Source: Parasalinivibrio latis
Lineage (GTDB): Bacteria > Pseudomonadota > Gammaproteobacteria > Enterobacterales > Vibrionaceae
Direction of reading: 5' to 3'
DNA length: 64,000 bases
Assembly (NCBI RefSeq): GCF_036825535.1
Contig: NZ_CP098812.1
Span: 124,001-188,000 of the forward strand
Each line of letters opens with the position of its first letter. Position 1 is the first letter of the stretch. Both the position numbers and the translations under genes were made by a program. Below the pieces are notes generated by a model. That model was given only the letters and a program-made list of their open reading frames with translations. It was not told the origin of the DNA and searched no databases. Positions 38,226 through 46,760 of the stretch are shown in pieces.

Positions 38226-39089
38226 TTATTCAATATTCTGGATCTGCTCGCGCATCTGTTCGATAAGTACCTTCAGCTCAACAGCAGAAGCAGTGACTTC
38301 GGTATTGATAGACTTGGAAGCCAGGGTGTTCGACTCTCGGTTGAACTCCTGCATCATGAAGTCCAGGCGTCGGCCACAGGCTCCGCCTTTTTTCAGTACT
38401 TTGCGGGTTTCAATCACGTGTGAATCCAGTCGATCCAGCTCTTCTGCTACATCAACCTTCTGTGCCATCAGGATCATTTCCTGCTCTACGCGGCCAGCTT
38501 CCAGTTCCACCTTGGCTTCTTCGAAGCGGCTGTGGATTCGGTCACGTTGCCAGGCCAGGATCTCCGGCATTTTGGCGCGCACTTTAACCACTTCTTCGCT
38601 GATCGCATCCAGGCGCTGCTCGATCATCGCATTGATGTTGTTGCCTTCGCTCAAACGGGCCGCGATGAAATCTTTGATCGCTTCGTCAAAGGCTTCCAGC
38701 AGGGCTTTATTGATTGCATCCATATCCTGCTCTGGAGTCTCGAGCACGCCGGGCCATTGCAGAACCTGGAATGGGTTGATGCTGCCTTCACCTGTAGTGT
38801 CTTTTACCCACTTGGCGGCGTTAATTACCTGCTGGGCCAGGGATTCATTGATCTTCAGCTCGGTGTTGGCTGCTGGGTTGGCTTCAAAGCGCAGGCTGCA
38901 TTCAACTTTACCGCGGGCCAGTCGTTGACGGAAACGTTCGCGAAGAACCGGTTCCAGAGAACGGAATTGCTCCGGCAGACGCAGGTAAGTTTCAAGATAA
39001 CGCTGGTTTACCGAACGAATTTCCCAGGCGGCTGTACCCCAGTCGCCCTTAATTTCGCGTCGGGCATACGCTGTCATGCTGTGGATCAT
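38226..39089 (-). CDS. yicC: YicC family endoribonuclease
   Basis: A 287-residue YicC. It starts MIHSMTAYARREIKGDWG, has the family motif WEIRSVNQRYLETYLRLPE, and ends with the DUF1732 region (KKGGACGRRLDFMMQEFNRE, LIEQMREQIQNIE). E. coli YicC is a hexameric endoribonuclease linked to sRNA turnover. It is divergent from rph, the same relation as in E. coli. Confidence 0.95.
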   Translation of the reverse strand: MIHSMTAYARREIKGDWGTAAWEIRSVNQRYLETYLRLPEQFRSLEPVLRERFRQRLARGKVECSLRFEANPAANTELKINESLAQQVINAAKWVKDTTGEGSINPFQVLQWPGVLETPEQDMDAINKALLEAFDEAIKDFIAARLSEGNNINAMIEQRLDAISEEVVKVRAKMPEILAWQRDRIHSRFEEAKVELEAGRVEQEMILMAQKVDVAEELDRLDSHVIETRKVLKKGGACGRRLDFMMQEFNRESNTLASKSINTEVTASAVELKVLIEQMREQIQNIE

Positions 39090-39340
39090 GATATGGCTTC
39101 ATTGGTCAAATTTGATGCTGATTATACGCCACGGGCGCCGGGGCGTCAGCTAAGTCAGTTATTTGGATAGAGATTCGCAGGCGTGAGCACGTTTTATTGA
39201 TATTGGAATTTGCTTTCATCTTTTTTCTAAAAGAAGGGAGGCAATATTGTGCGCACTATTCGCGCTGCTTCAAAGAAACCGCTATAATCGCCGGTCAATT
39301 CATCCCACTCAGTCGACAGACTTTAATTAAAGGTGAAGCT

Positions 39341-40057
39341 ATGCGCCCAAGCGGAAGAGCAAACCACGAGGTTCGTCCTGTTTCTATTACCCGTAACTTT
39401 ACTTGCCATGCTGAAGGTTCAGTCCTGGTTGAGTTCGGTAACACCAAAGTGATTTGTACCGCCACTGTAGAAGACGGTGTGCCTCGCTTCCTGAAAGGCC
39501 AGAACCAAGGCTGGATTACTGCTGAATACGGCATGCTGCCACGTTCTACCCATTCCCGTATGCGCCGTGAAGCAGCAAACGGCAAACAGGGTGGCCGCAC
39601 AATGGAAATCCAGCGCCTGATCGCCCGTAGCCTGCGTGCAGCCGTAGATCTTGGCAAACTGGGTGATTACACCATTACTGTTGACTGTGACGTTATCCAG
39701 GCTGATGGCGGTACCCGTACTGCTTCTATCACTGGTGCAAGTGTTGCGCTGGCTGATGCCCTGAACAAGCTTGTTGCTGATGGCAAACTGAAAGAAAACC
39801 CAATGAAGGGTCATGTTGCTGCTGTCTCTGTTGGTATCTTTGAAGGTACTGCAGTTTGTGACCTGGAGTACGTGGAAGACTCAGCGGCTGAAACCGACAT
39901 GAACGTAGTCATGCTGGAAGACGGCAATATGATTGAAGTGCAGGGCACTGCAGAGGGTGCGCCATTCAGTCAGGAAGAGCTTATGGAAATGCTTGCGCTG
40001 GCCCGTCAGGGGATTGAGCATATTGTCACGGTGCAGAAGGCATCGTTGGCATCGTGA
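39341..40057 (+). CDS. rph: Ribonuclease PH
   Basis: A 238-residue phosphorolytic exoribonuclease that trims tRNA 3' ends. It starts MRPSGRANHEVRPVSIT and carries the phosphate-binding arginine region (RGG-type segment AANGKQGGRTMEIQRLIARS quoted at its limit) and TVDCDVIQADGGTRTASITG. The reading frame extends upstream to 39197, but the ATG at 39341 matches the family start. Full length, unlike the frameshifted rph of E. coli K-12. It is followed by pyrE with an attenuator between. Confidence 0.96.
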   Translation: MRPSGRANHEVRPVSITRNFTCHAEGSVLVEFGNTKVICTATVEDGVPRFLKGQNQGWITAEYGMLPRSTHSRMRREAANGKQGGRTMEIQRLIARSLRAAVDLGKLGDYTITVDCDVIQADGGTRTASITGASVALADALNKLVADGKLKENPMKGHVAAVSVGIFEGTAVCDLEYVEDSAAETDMNVVMLEDGNMIEVQGTAEGAPFSQEELMEMLALARQGIEHIVTVQKASLAS

Positions 40058-40061
40058 TTTT

Positions 40062-40094
40062 AAAAGCGGCTTCCTGTTGGAGCCGCTTTTTTTT
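40062..40094 (+). terminator. rph-pyrE intergenic attenuator-type terminator
   Basis: A 10-base stem AAAAGCGGCT/AGCCGCTTTT followed by TTTT. In E. coli a terminator in the same place makes pyrE expression depend on UTP through coupling of rph translation and transcription. The rph stop lies five bases before the stem here, as that mechanism needs. Confidence 0.8.
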
Positions 40095-40150
40095 AACCGG
40101 AAAACCTATTTCCGGGTATGTTGGAATACAAAGGAATATCAGGAGAAAAA

Positions 40151-40789
40151 ATGAAAGCGTATCAGCGTCAATTCATCGAGTTTGCATTGGAAAAGCAGGT
40201 TCTGAAATTTGGTGAGTTTACCCTGAAGTCTGGCCGCAAGAGCCCTTACTTCTTTAACGCCGGTCTGTTCAATACCGGTCGCGACCTGGCAAAGCTGGGC
40301 CGTTTCTACGCTGAAGCGCTGGTTGATGCCAAAGTGGAATACGACGTGCTGTTCGGTCCTGCCTACAAGGGGATCCCTATTGCGACGACAACAGCTGTTG
40401 CGCTGGCAGAACATCACGATGTGGACACACCGTATTGCTTCAACCGTAAGGAAGCTAAAGACCACGGCGAAGGTGGCAACCTGGTGGGCAGTGCGCTGGA
40501 AGGCCGCATTATGCTGGTTGACGATGTTATAACTGCTGGAACCGCCATTCGTGAATCAATGGAAATCATCCAGGCAAATGGTGCGGATCTGGCCGGAGTC
40601 CTGGTTGCCATTGACCGCCAGGAACGTGGCAAGGGTGAGCTGTCAGCAATTCAGGAAGTGGAACGAGATTTCGGCTGTAAGGTGATTTCCATTGTCAGCC
40701 TTGGTGATCTGGTTACTTACCTCGAAGAGCGTGGGGATAACGAGCATCTGGATGCGGTAAAAGCTTACCGAGCTCAGTACGGAATCTAA
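40151..40789 (+). CDS. pyrE: Orotate phosphoribosyltransferase
   Basis: A 212-residue PyrE, which makes orotidine 5'-monophosphate from orotate and PRPP in pyrimidine synthesis. The PRPP-binding motif is RIMLVDDVITAGTAIRE, and the catalytic loop includes FNRKEAKDHGEGG. The ATG at 40151 has AGGAG well placed; a longer in-frame start at 40118 lies in the leader. Confidence 0.97.
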   Translation: MKAYQRQFIEFALEKQVLKFGEFTLKSGRKSPYFFNAGLFNTGRDLAKLGRFYAEALVDAKVEYDVLFGPAYKGIPIATTTAVALAEHHDVDTPYCFNRKEAKDHGEGGNLVGSALEGRIMLVDDVITAGTAIRESMEIIQANGADLAGVLVAIDRQERGKGELSAIQEVERDFGCKVISIVSLGDLVTYLEERGDNEHLDAVKAYRAQYGI

Positions 40790-40809
40790 CTATTTCATAA
40801 AGTGTGAAG

Positions 40810-40833
40810 ACGGGAGCTTAAGCTCCCGTTTTT
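40810..40833. terminator. Bidirectional terminator between pyrE and ptsG
   Basis: Perfect palindromic stem ACGGGAGCTT/AAGCTCCCGT followed by TTTTG on the plus strand. It lies between the convergent ends of pyrE and ptsG; the minus-strand run of T is weaker. Confidence 0.8.
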
Positions 40834-40844
40834 GTTGGGGGGAA

Positions 40845-42284
40845 TTATGAGGCTACAAGTACCTGGTTTATTTCACTCTTGATGCTGTCTGAGCGGGTGC
40901 CAAATATCGCTTGAAGGCTGTTACCAACGACAAGGACTTCCCTGGCTCCGAGAGCCTTGAGCTTTTCACTGTCTACGAGTGAGATCTCGAAGACGGTGAC
41001 ACGGAGGCGGGTAATACAGGCATCAACATGCTTGATGTTGTCTTTAGTGCCGAGTGCAACGATGATTTGCTGGGCCAGTTCACCGTCTACCTGTACAGCT
41101 GCACTGATTTCATCTTCCTTACTTTCGCGTCCCGGAGTCATCAGGTTGAGTTTGGCAATCAGCACTCGGAAGACGGAGTAGTACATCAGCGCCCAAAGAG
41201 GGCCGATAAGGATGAACAGCCAGGCGTTCTTTGACAGTGGGTAATAGATCAGGAAATCAATTGCACCGTGGGCAAAGGTCACGCTGTGGTGAATATCCAA
41301 GGCAGTAACCAAGGCAAAACCAAGGCCGGTAAAAATACAGTGGATAACGTAAAGCACCGGTGCCGCGAAGAGGAAAGAAAACTCCATAGGTTCGGTAATA
41401 CCAGTCAGCCAGGAGGTCAGTGCTGCGGACAGCATGATACCGCCGACAAGAGCCCGCTTTTCTTTGCGTGCTGAGTGGTAAATTGCCAGGCCGATAGCTG
41501 GCAGGGCCCACATGGAATACATGTAACCACCTGCCAGGTTCCCTGCGGTTGGGTCTCCGGCCAGGTAACGCTGGATTTCACCTTTGATAACCGCCCCGGT
41601 TTCCGGGTTCATGTATTCACCAACTTCAAAGAAGAATGGGACGTTCCAGATGTGGTGCAGGCCGAAAGGAATAAGAGAGCGTTCTACAAAGCCGTAGATA
41701 CCGAAAGCCAGGGTTGGGTTCTGGTAAGCCGCCCAATGGGAAAACGTATTGATGGCACCACCAATTGGGGGCCAGACGTAGCTCATTACTACGGCCACAA
41801 TGATTGCCGAAAGGCCTGTGACAATTGGTACAAAACGTTTACCGGCAAAGAAGCCAAGGTATTCTGGCAACTGGATGTTGTGGAACTTTTTGTACATAAC
41901 TGACGCAATTACGCCAATTACGATCCCGCCGAACACACCGGTATTCAGCGTCGGAATGCCGAGTACCTGTGAGGTTTCGATACCGTTTGCCTGGGCGATT
42001 ACTCCCATGGTTGCCACTAAGATCGCAAAACCGACAGTTGCGGCCAGGCCGGCAGCACCATCGTTATCGCTCAGCCCCAAAGCGACACCAATTGCAAAGA
42101 TCAATGCCAGGTTACTGAAGACTGCATCCCCGGACTTAGCCATGATCTGGGAAACAATCTCCGGCAGGAAAGAAAAATTAGCTGAGCCTATACCTAGCAG
42201 CAAGCCCGCGATGGGAAGGACTGCCACCGGCAGCATCAGCGACCGACCGATACGCTGAAGTATTCCAAATGTGTAAGAAATCAT
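40845..42284 (-). CDS. ptsG: PTS glucose-specific transporter subunit IICB
   Basis: A 479-residue IICB. The membrane IIC domain (about residues 1-385) starts FGILQRIGRSLMLPVAVLP and includes the sugar-site region GITEPMEFSFLFAAP. The cytoplasmic IIB domain carries the phosphorylated cysteine in DACITRLRV (Cys423). It imports and phosphorylates glucose, with EIIA-Glc (crr) elsewhere. Close relatives such as maltose or N-acetylglucosamine permeases are less likely by length and motif. It is divergent from the two-component operon, with a palindrome between. Confidence 0.9.
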   Translation of the reverse strand: MISYTFGILQRIGRSLMLPVAVLPIAGLLLGIGSANFSFLPEIVSQIMAKSGDAVFSNLALIFAIGVALGLSDNDGAAGLAATVGFAILVATMGVIAQANGIETSQVLGIPTLNTGVFGGIVIGVIASVMYKKFHNIQLPEYLGFFAGKRFVPIVTGLSAIIVAVVMSYVWPPIGGAINTFSHWAAYQNPTLAFGIYGFVERSLIPFGLHHIWNVPFFFEVGEYMNPETGAVIKGEIQRYLAGDPTAGNLAGGYMYSMWALPAIGLAIYHSARKEKRALVGGIMLSAALTSWLTGITEPMEFSFLFAAPVLYVIHCIFTGLGFALVTALDIHHSVTFAHGAIDFLIYYPLSKNAWLFILIGPLWALMYYSVFRVLIAKLNLMTPGRESKEDEISAAVQVDGELAQQIIVALGTKDNIKHVDACITRLRVTVFEISLVDSEKLKALGAREVLVVGNSLQAIFGTRSDSIKSEINQVLVAS

Positions 42285-42364
42285 AGGGTCTTCCTTGATT
42301 GTTTGAGTAAGACCGTTTCACTGTACCGGGAGAAAAGGTTGTGCAAGTAAGCAACTGTGATTGC

Positions 42365-42386
42365 TTTGTAAGTGTTTGCTTACAAA
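42365..42386. promoter_or_regulatory. Palindromic operator candidate between ptsG and the two-component operon
   Basis: TTTGTAAG and CTTACAAA are exact reverse complements spaced by six bases. The site lies 81 bases upstream of the ptsG start and 124 bases upstream of the response regulator. An overlapping TGTGA at 42356-42360 could be half of a CRP site but its partner half is poor. A binding site for the adjacent response regulator or a sugar repressor such as Mlc is possible. Confidence 0.5.
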
Positions 42387-42509
42387 AGGGAGAAATGAGT
42401 ATGAAAAGGCGGGTGGCGGCTCACAATTTCCTGTCGGGAATATGACTGCCGGGATCGATGGAGTGTATAAAAATTTGACTGCGCATATCAGTCCAGGGAG
42501 TGGGCGACG

Positions 42510-43214
42510 ATGGAAAAGAAAACCATATTGATTGTTGACGACAGTGCCGAGATCCGGGATGCGTTAAGCGAATATCTGGCTCGGGCTGGGTTTGAGGTTT
42601 GGACAGCCCCTGATGGAGAAGCGATGTGGCAGCAGTTAGAAAAGGGGGAACCAAACTTGGTGATCCTGGATATCATGTTGCCCGGGGAAGATGGCCTGAC
42701 ACTCTGTGCCCAAATTCGCCGTACATCATATGTACCGATTATTATGCTGACCGCAGTAACTGATGAACATGATCGTATAGCCGGGCTGGAAGTAGGGGCT
42801 GACGATTACATCACAAAGACATTCAGTCCAAGGGAACTGCTGGCCAGAATCAAAGCGCTACTGCGTCGCAGCCACTTTACCAACAGCAGTACCCATTCGG
42901 TCCGGGTACATTTTCTGTCCTGGACGTTTGACCGGGCAAAACGCCAACTGGTTCATGATTCCGGCCGTACCGTCCAACTGTCAGGCAGTGATTTTTCCCT
43001 GCTTAGCCTGTTTATCCAGAAACCGAATTACCTTTTCAGTCGCGATGAAATCTCCAAGACGCTGTGGGGGAGAGAAATGGACCCCTTTGAGCGTGGAATT
43101 GACGTCCAAATGAGCAGACTGCGCAAACACCTCAATGATGACGGCAGAAACATCATCGTAACCGTCAGGAACAAAGGGTATATGTTTGCTGTTGATAGAA
43201 TTGTTGAATCGTGA
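42510..43214 (+). CDS. OmpR/PhoB-family response regulator
   Basis: A 234-residue regulator. The receiver (residues 1-120) has the acidic pair VDDSAE, the phospho-accepting Asp in LVILDIMLPGEDG, and IIMLTAV. At the usual KPF motif it reads KTF (DDYITKTFSPREL), with Thr in place of the nearly invariant Pro. The C-terminal winged helix (about 135-232) has SRDEISKTLWGREM and RGIDVQMSRLRKHL. It overlaps the kinase gene by four bases and is divergent from ptsG. It may regulate ptsG and/or its own operon; target not known. Confidence 0.9.
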   Translation: MEKKTILIVDDSAEIRDALSEYLARAGFEVWTAPDGEAMWQQLEKGEPNLVILDIMLPGEDGLTLCAQIRRTSYVPIIMLTAVTDEHDRIAGLEVGADDYITKTFSPRELLARIKALLRRSHFTNSSTHSVRVHFLSWTFDRAKRQLVHDSGRTVQLSGSDFSLLSLFIQKPNYLFSRDEISKTLWGREMDPFERGIDVQMSRLRKHLNDDGRNIIVTVRNKGYMFAVDRIVES

Positions 43215-44659
43215 AAGTGCGAGGTGACGCCCAGGGGCTTGGCAATACACTCTCTTTCCGGATCAGTTTCTCGGTCATTGCATTGATCGTGTTTGCTGAA
43301 CTGATAGCGGGAGCAATCTGGTTGCAGTCCATAAAACAGAGCCGGACCGATGATATTAACCGGGCTATCAACGATATTGTTGATACAGCAGCTGGGACCG
43401 TCGATTACTTCCGCTCATTGCCAAATAACTACCGCCACCTGGTACTCAACCAATTGCTCGAAACCGGTGGCTCCCGCTTTTTCATTTCCCTGAATGACCG
43501 GCATATCCCCAATAAAAACAGCAGGGACACTGAAGTGAATGAACTGGCAGTCCGGTATGCCCGTGAACACCTGAACAGGCTGCTTGGCAATGAGATGCGC
43601 ACGGTCGTCAATATTACCTCCAGGGATGAAGTCAGGGTTTTCAATACCGGGATACGGCTTGATGAAGTCCCCAAGCTCTGGACGAAATACAGTATGGCAC
43701 TGGGCGACTTTGACCTTCCGGTACTGATATTCCAGATGGAAATCTCTGAGGGTGAGTGGCTATACCTGGCAACAACACTCCCGGTGCCTTATTCCTATTT
43801 TGCCTCAAGTGTGCTTGAGCCCAGGCAATACCTGTTCTTGGTGATTGCTTCCGTTCTTTTGATGGCTTTCACTGCCCGCGTTATACGCCGCGAGCTTAAG
43901 CCAATACGCTCCCTGGCACGGGCTGCTACCTTGATGAGTGCACGCCTGACGGTGGATGAGATCCCGGAAGACGGCGCGGGAGAGTTACGCAGCGCAGTCC
44001 ATGCATTTAATAAAATGAACAAGCGTATCCAGCGTTATATAGAAGACAGGGAAACTCTTTTCAGTGCGCTGTCTCATGATATTCGAACCCCGCTGGCGTG
44101 CCTGAAGCTCCGTGCCGACATGCTGGAGGATGATGACACCCGGATCCGCTTTGAGAAACTCCTCAATGATATGGATATGATGCTGAAAAATGCCCTGCAG
44201 TGTATTCGGGATACCGATATCCATGAGGAAGTTGAACCCCTTGACCTGGCGATGTTACTGAAACAGTGCGCAAGGGAATATAACCAGGAAAAACAGAGAG
44301 TCATATTCGACATGCCAGATTCACTTCCCTACCTGGCCAAGCCCCTGGCTCTGCGTCGTTGCCTGATGAATGTCATTGATAATGGTGTTAAATACGGTGA
44401 GAGGCTGGCGATATCTGCCATGGCGACCCCTTCGGTATATACCATCGATATCCATGATGCCGGGCCGGGAATTGATGACAGATTACTAGAGAAAGTTTTT
44501 GAACCGTATTTTCGGGCCCGACCAGACCAAGGAATGGGCTCCGGTCTTGGGCTGACGATTTCACGCAGTATTGCCCGGGTACATGGTGGTGACCTTGTTG
44601 TGTTTAACCATCCGGAAGGTGGGCTGGTGGCCAGGGTGACATTGGCGAGGTCCAGATAA
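43211..44659 (+). CDS. Sensor histidine kinase
   Basis: A 482-residue kinase starting at GTG 43211. Membrane segment 1 is ISFSVIALIVFAELIAGAIW (about residues 16-35), followed by a periplasmic domain of about 165 residues, membrane segment 2 (YLFLVIASVLLMAFTARVI) and HAMP. The H-box is ALSHDIRTPLACLKL, the N-box VIDNGVKYG, and the G-box MGSGLGLTISRSIARVHGG. All catalytic motifs are intact. One base overlaps the downstream binding-protein gene, so all three genes are coupled. Confidence 0.92.
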   Translation: MKVRGDAQGLGNTLSFRISFSVIALIVFAELIAGAIWLQSIKQSRTDDINRAINDIVDTAAGTVDYFRSLPNNYRHLVLNQLLETGGSRFFISLNDRHIPNKNSRDTEVNELAVRYAREHLNRLLGNEMRTVVNITSRDEVRVFNTGIRLDEVPKLWTKYSMALGDFDLPVLIFQMEISEGEWLYLATTLPVPYSYFASSVLEPRQYLFLVIASVLLMAFTARVIRRELKPIRSLARAATLMSARLTVDEIPEDGAGELRSAVHAFNKMNKRIQRYIEDRETLFSALSHDIRTPLACLKLRADMLEDDDTRIRFEKLLNDMDMMLKNALQCIRDTDIHEEVEPLDLAMLLKQCAREYNQEKQRVIFDMPDSLPYLAKPLALRRCLMNVIDNGVKYGERLAISAMATPSVYTIDIHDAGPGIDDRLLEKVFEPYFRARPDQGMGSGLGLTISRSIARVHGGDLVVFNHPEGGLVARVTLARSR

Positions 44660-45894
44660 TGCGCGTTTTGAAATCGGTTTTACTTTTTGGGGTTATCTCC
44701 CTCTCTTGGCCTGTTTTCGCCGGGCAGGTGGAGTTTCTCCACTGGTGGACGTCCAAAGGTGAAATGAACGCAGTGTCGGAGATAGACAGCTCTTTGCGTG
44801 AAAAAGGCCTGTTATTGCTGAATGCCCCTATCCCTGGAGGGGGAGGGGACAGTGCGCGGGCGATCCTGCAGGCGAGGACAATATCAGGCAACCCTCCCCA
44901 TATGGCTTTGTTGCAGGGGCCCACCATCTCTTCATGGGCGGCCCTTGGGTTATTGATGCCCCTTACCGTGCAGGATGAGTTACCCGGGTTGCCTTCATTT
45001 ATTGACGAGATCCACCGTTTCCAGGAAGCCAGGGTTGCCCTGCCGGTAACCTTGCACCGGCTTAACTGGGTCTGGGTCAATTCTCGTGTCCTTGGGGATG
45101 GCGGGATTATGGTACCGGATTCCTGGGATGGTATAGCCTCTGCATTGGAGGCACTGTCGGAGAAAGGCCAGCCTGGGCTCGCGATAGGTAATGACCCCTG
45201 GCAGAGCGCACAGCTGTTTGAGAACATTGCCTTTGGCCTGGGCGGTGCGGAGTATTACCGTCGCCTGTTCATTGACTTGGATATACAGGCACTTTTGAGC
45301 GACACAACCCGCAACGCATTGTCACTCTACCGGAGAATCGGGCAGACTGTCGGACAGCCGGAGAGCAAAGCCTGGGATGAAGCTTCTGCCGGATTGCGGG
45401 CCGGGCAGTATGCGATGCAGTTTGGCGGTGACTGGGTTGCCGGAGAGTTGTTGGATGAAAGCGGGAAGTTACCAGAGGATATCGAGTGCCTTGCGGCTCC
45501 TGCCATCCAGCCCGGGTTTATCTATAACATCGACAGCCTGGCACTGATGCGTACCCGGTCAATCAGTGTGCAGGATGCCCAGCAGTTGGTTGAAACGCTT
45601 TCAACAAGCCGTTTCCTTCAGGATTTCAACCGGGTAAAGGGGTCTATACCCGTGTACAGCGATATACCCCTAACCGGCTTTAACCGCTGTGCGATCCAAT
45701 CGCGGCGGGATTTTGATGCAGCCGTTGATTTCGGGACTGCCGTTCCGAGCTTTTCAGACTCAATGGCAATCAACCCTATCATCCGCAATGCCATGCTTAA
45801 TGAGCTTCACCAGTATTTTACCGATCCTTTGGTGACGGACGAGCAGGTACTGAACAACCTGGTGAAAATCAGCCAGAGCAGCAAGGTTTTTTGA
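44659..45894 (+). CDS. Orphan sugar-type ABC substrate-binding protein, possible co-sensor
   Basis: A 411-residue periplasmic protein with a signal peptide (LKSVLLFGVISLSWPVFA) and a solute-binding family 1 fold. The mature start VEFLHWWTSKGEMNAVSEI resembles glucose/mannose-binding proteins such as GtsA. No permease or ATPase gene is near, and its start overlaps the kinase stop. This suggests a periplasmic ligand receptor that signals to the kinase rather than a transporter part. In Pseudomonas the GtrS-GltR two-component system is likewise linked to gts sugar-binding genes, which is a partial precedent. Confidence 0.85.
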   Translation: MRVLKSVLLFGVISLSWPVFAGQVEFLHWWTSKGEMNAVSEIDSSLREKGLLLLNAPIPGGGGDSARAILQARTISGNPPHMALLQGPTISSWAALGLLMPLTVQDELPGLPSFIDEIHRFQEARVALPVTLHRLNWVWVNSRVLGDGGIMVPDSWDGIASALEALSEKGQPGLAIGNDPWQSAQLFENIAFGLGGAEYYRRLFIDLDIQALLSDTTRNALSLYRRIGQTVGQPESKAWDEASAGLRAGQYAMQFGGDWVAGELLDESGKLPEDIECLAAPAIQPGFIYNIDSLALMRTRSISVQDAQQLVETLSTSRFLQDFNRVKGSIPVYSDIPLTGFNRCAIQSRRDFDAAVDFGTAVPSFSDSMAINPIIRNAMLNELHQYFTDPLVTDEQVLNNLVKISQSSKVF

Positions 45895-45923
45895 TGGAAC
45901 CGAATTGGGTAATTGGCCGGTAA

Positions 45924-45947
45924 AAAGGAGGCAGAACAGCCTCCTTT
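45924..45947. terminator. Terminator-like hairpin between the binding-protein gene and slmA
   Basis: Stem AAAGGAGGC/GCCTCCTTT with an AGAACA loop. It lies between convergent genes, and the flanking T/A runs are short, so it may act weakly in both directions. Confidence 0.6.
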
Positions 45948-45958
45948 ACGTTTGTTCT

Positions 45959-46567
45959 TTAAACCGCCAGTGGCAGGCCTTCAAGCTGGTGGGAAAGCAG
46001 GCGCCAGTGCTGCTCGAAATTGGCAGTTGGCTTTTGCTGGAAACCGGAACGGACGAAACGGCAGATGCTGCCTTCTGCAAAACTCAAAAGGTGTGAAGCA
46101 AGAATGGCTTCATCCATTGGCCAGCCTTTGCCTTCGCGAAGCTGGCGCTCTCGCATTACCTGGCGGAGCTGGGTTTCAATGCGCTGGAAAAACTGGTTGA
46201 TACGGCCTTGCAGGCGTTCCTGTTCAAACATCAGGGCATGGCCTGTCATGATACGGCTCAGACCCGGGTTGCGTTCACTGAAGCCCAGGAGAAGCTGGGT
46301 GATCAGGCGCAGCCGCTGCATGGTGTCCTTTTCATCATCCAGAATCCGGTTGATGCGGCTCATGATGGAGTCTTCGATAAACTCAATCAGTCCTTCAAAC
46401 ATCCGTGCCTTGCTTGGGAAGTGACGGTACAGCGCAGCTTCAGAAACACCCACCTGCTCAGCAAGCATTTTTGTGGTAATACGCTGACTGCCCTGGTTGG
46501 ATTCCAGCATTTCAGCAAGCGCCTGGAGGATTTCTTCGCGGCGGTTATTTTTTTTGTTACCTGCCAT
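45959..46567 (-). CDS. slmA: Nucleoid occlusion factor SlmA
   Basis: A 202-residue TetR-family protein. The N-terminal helix-turn-helix (TTKMLAEQVGVSEAALYRHF) and the SlmA body (GLIEFIEDSIMSRINRIL, ending in LLSHQLEGLPLAV) are clear. It binds DNA sites across the chromosome and blocks FtsZ assembly over the nucleoid. In E. coli and V. cholerae it lies close to pyrE; here ptsG and the three-gene sensor operon separate them. Confidence 0.95.
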   Translation of the reverse strand: MAGNKKNNRREEILQALAEMLESNQGSQRITTKMLAEQVGVSEAALYRHFPSKARMFEGLIEFIEDSIMSRINRILDDEKDTMQRLRLITQLLLGFSERNPGLSRIMTGHALMFEQERLQGRINQFFQRIETQLRQVMRERQLREGKGWPMDEAILASHLLSFAEGSICRFVRSGFQQKPTANFEQHWRLLSHQLEGLPLAV

Positions 46568-46712
46568 GAACGGATGGTTCCTTTGTCATCAGTAACGCCG
46601 GGTACGGCAAAAATCTCGACGCTATCTTAGCGGGATGACCCGGTTATGTAAAAGATTGTCAGAGAAATTAGGGGGATCGTCAGGTTTTAGCCAAGCCTTA
46701 CCGGGCAGATAC

Positions 46713-46741
46713 AAAAATGCCTGCAACAAGGCAGGCATTTT
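46713..46741 (-). terminator. Terminator of pfkA
   Basis: An 11-base stem AAAATGCCTGC/GCAGGCATTTT with a six-base loop, followed on the minus strand by T. It lies 20 bases after the pfkA stop. Confidence 0.85.
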
Positions 46742-46760
46742 AGGTTCCGGAGCAGACAAA

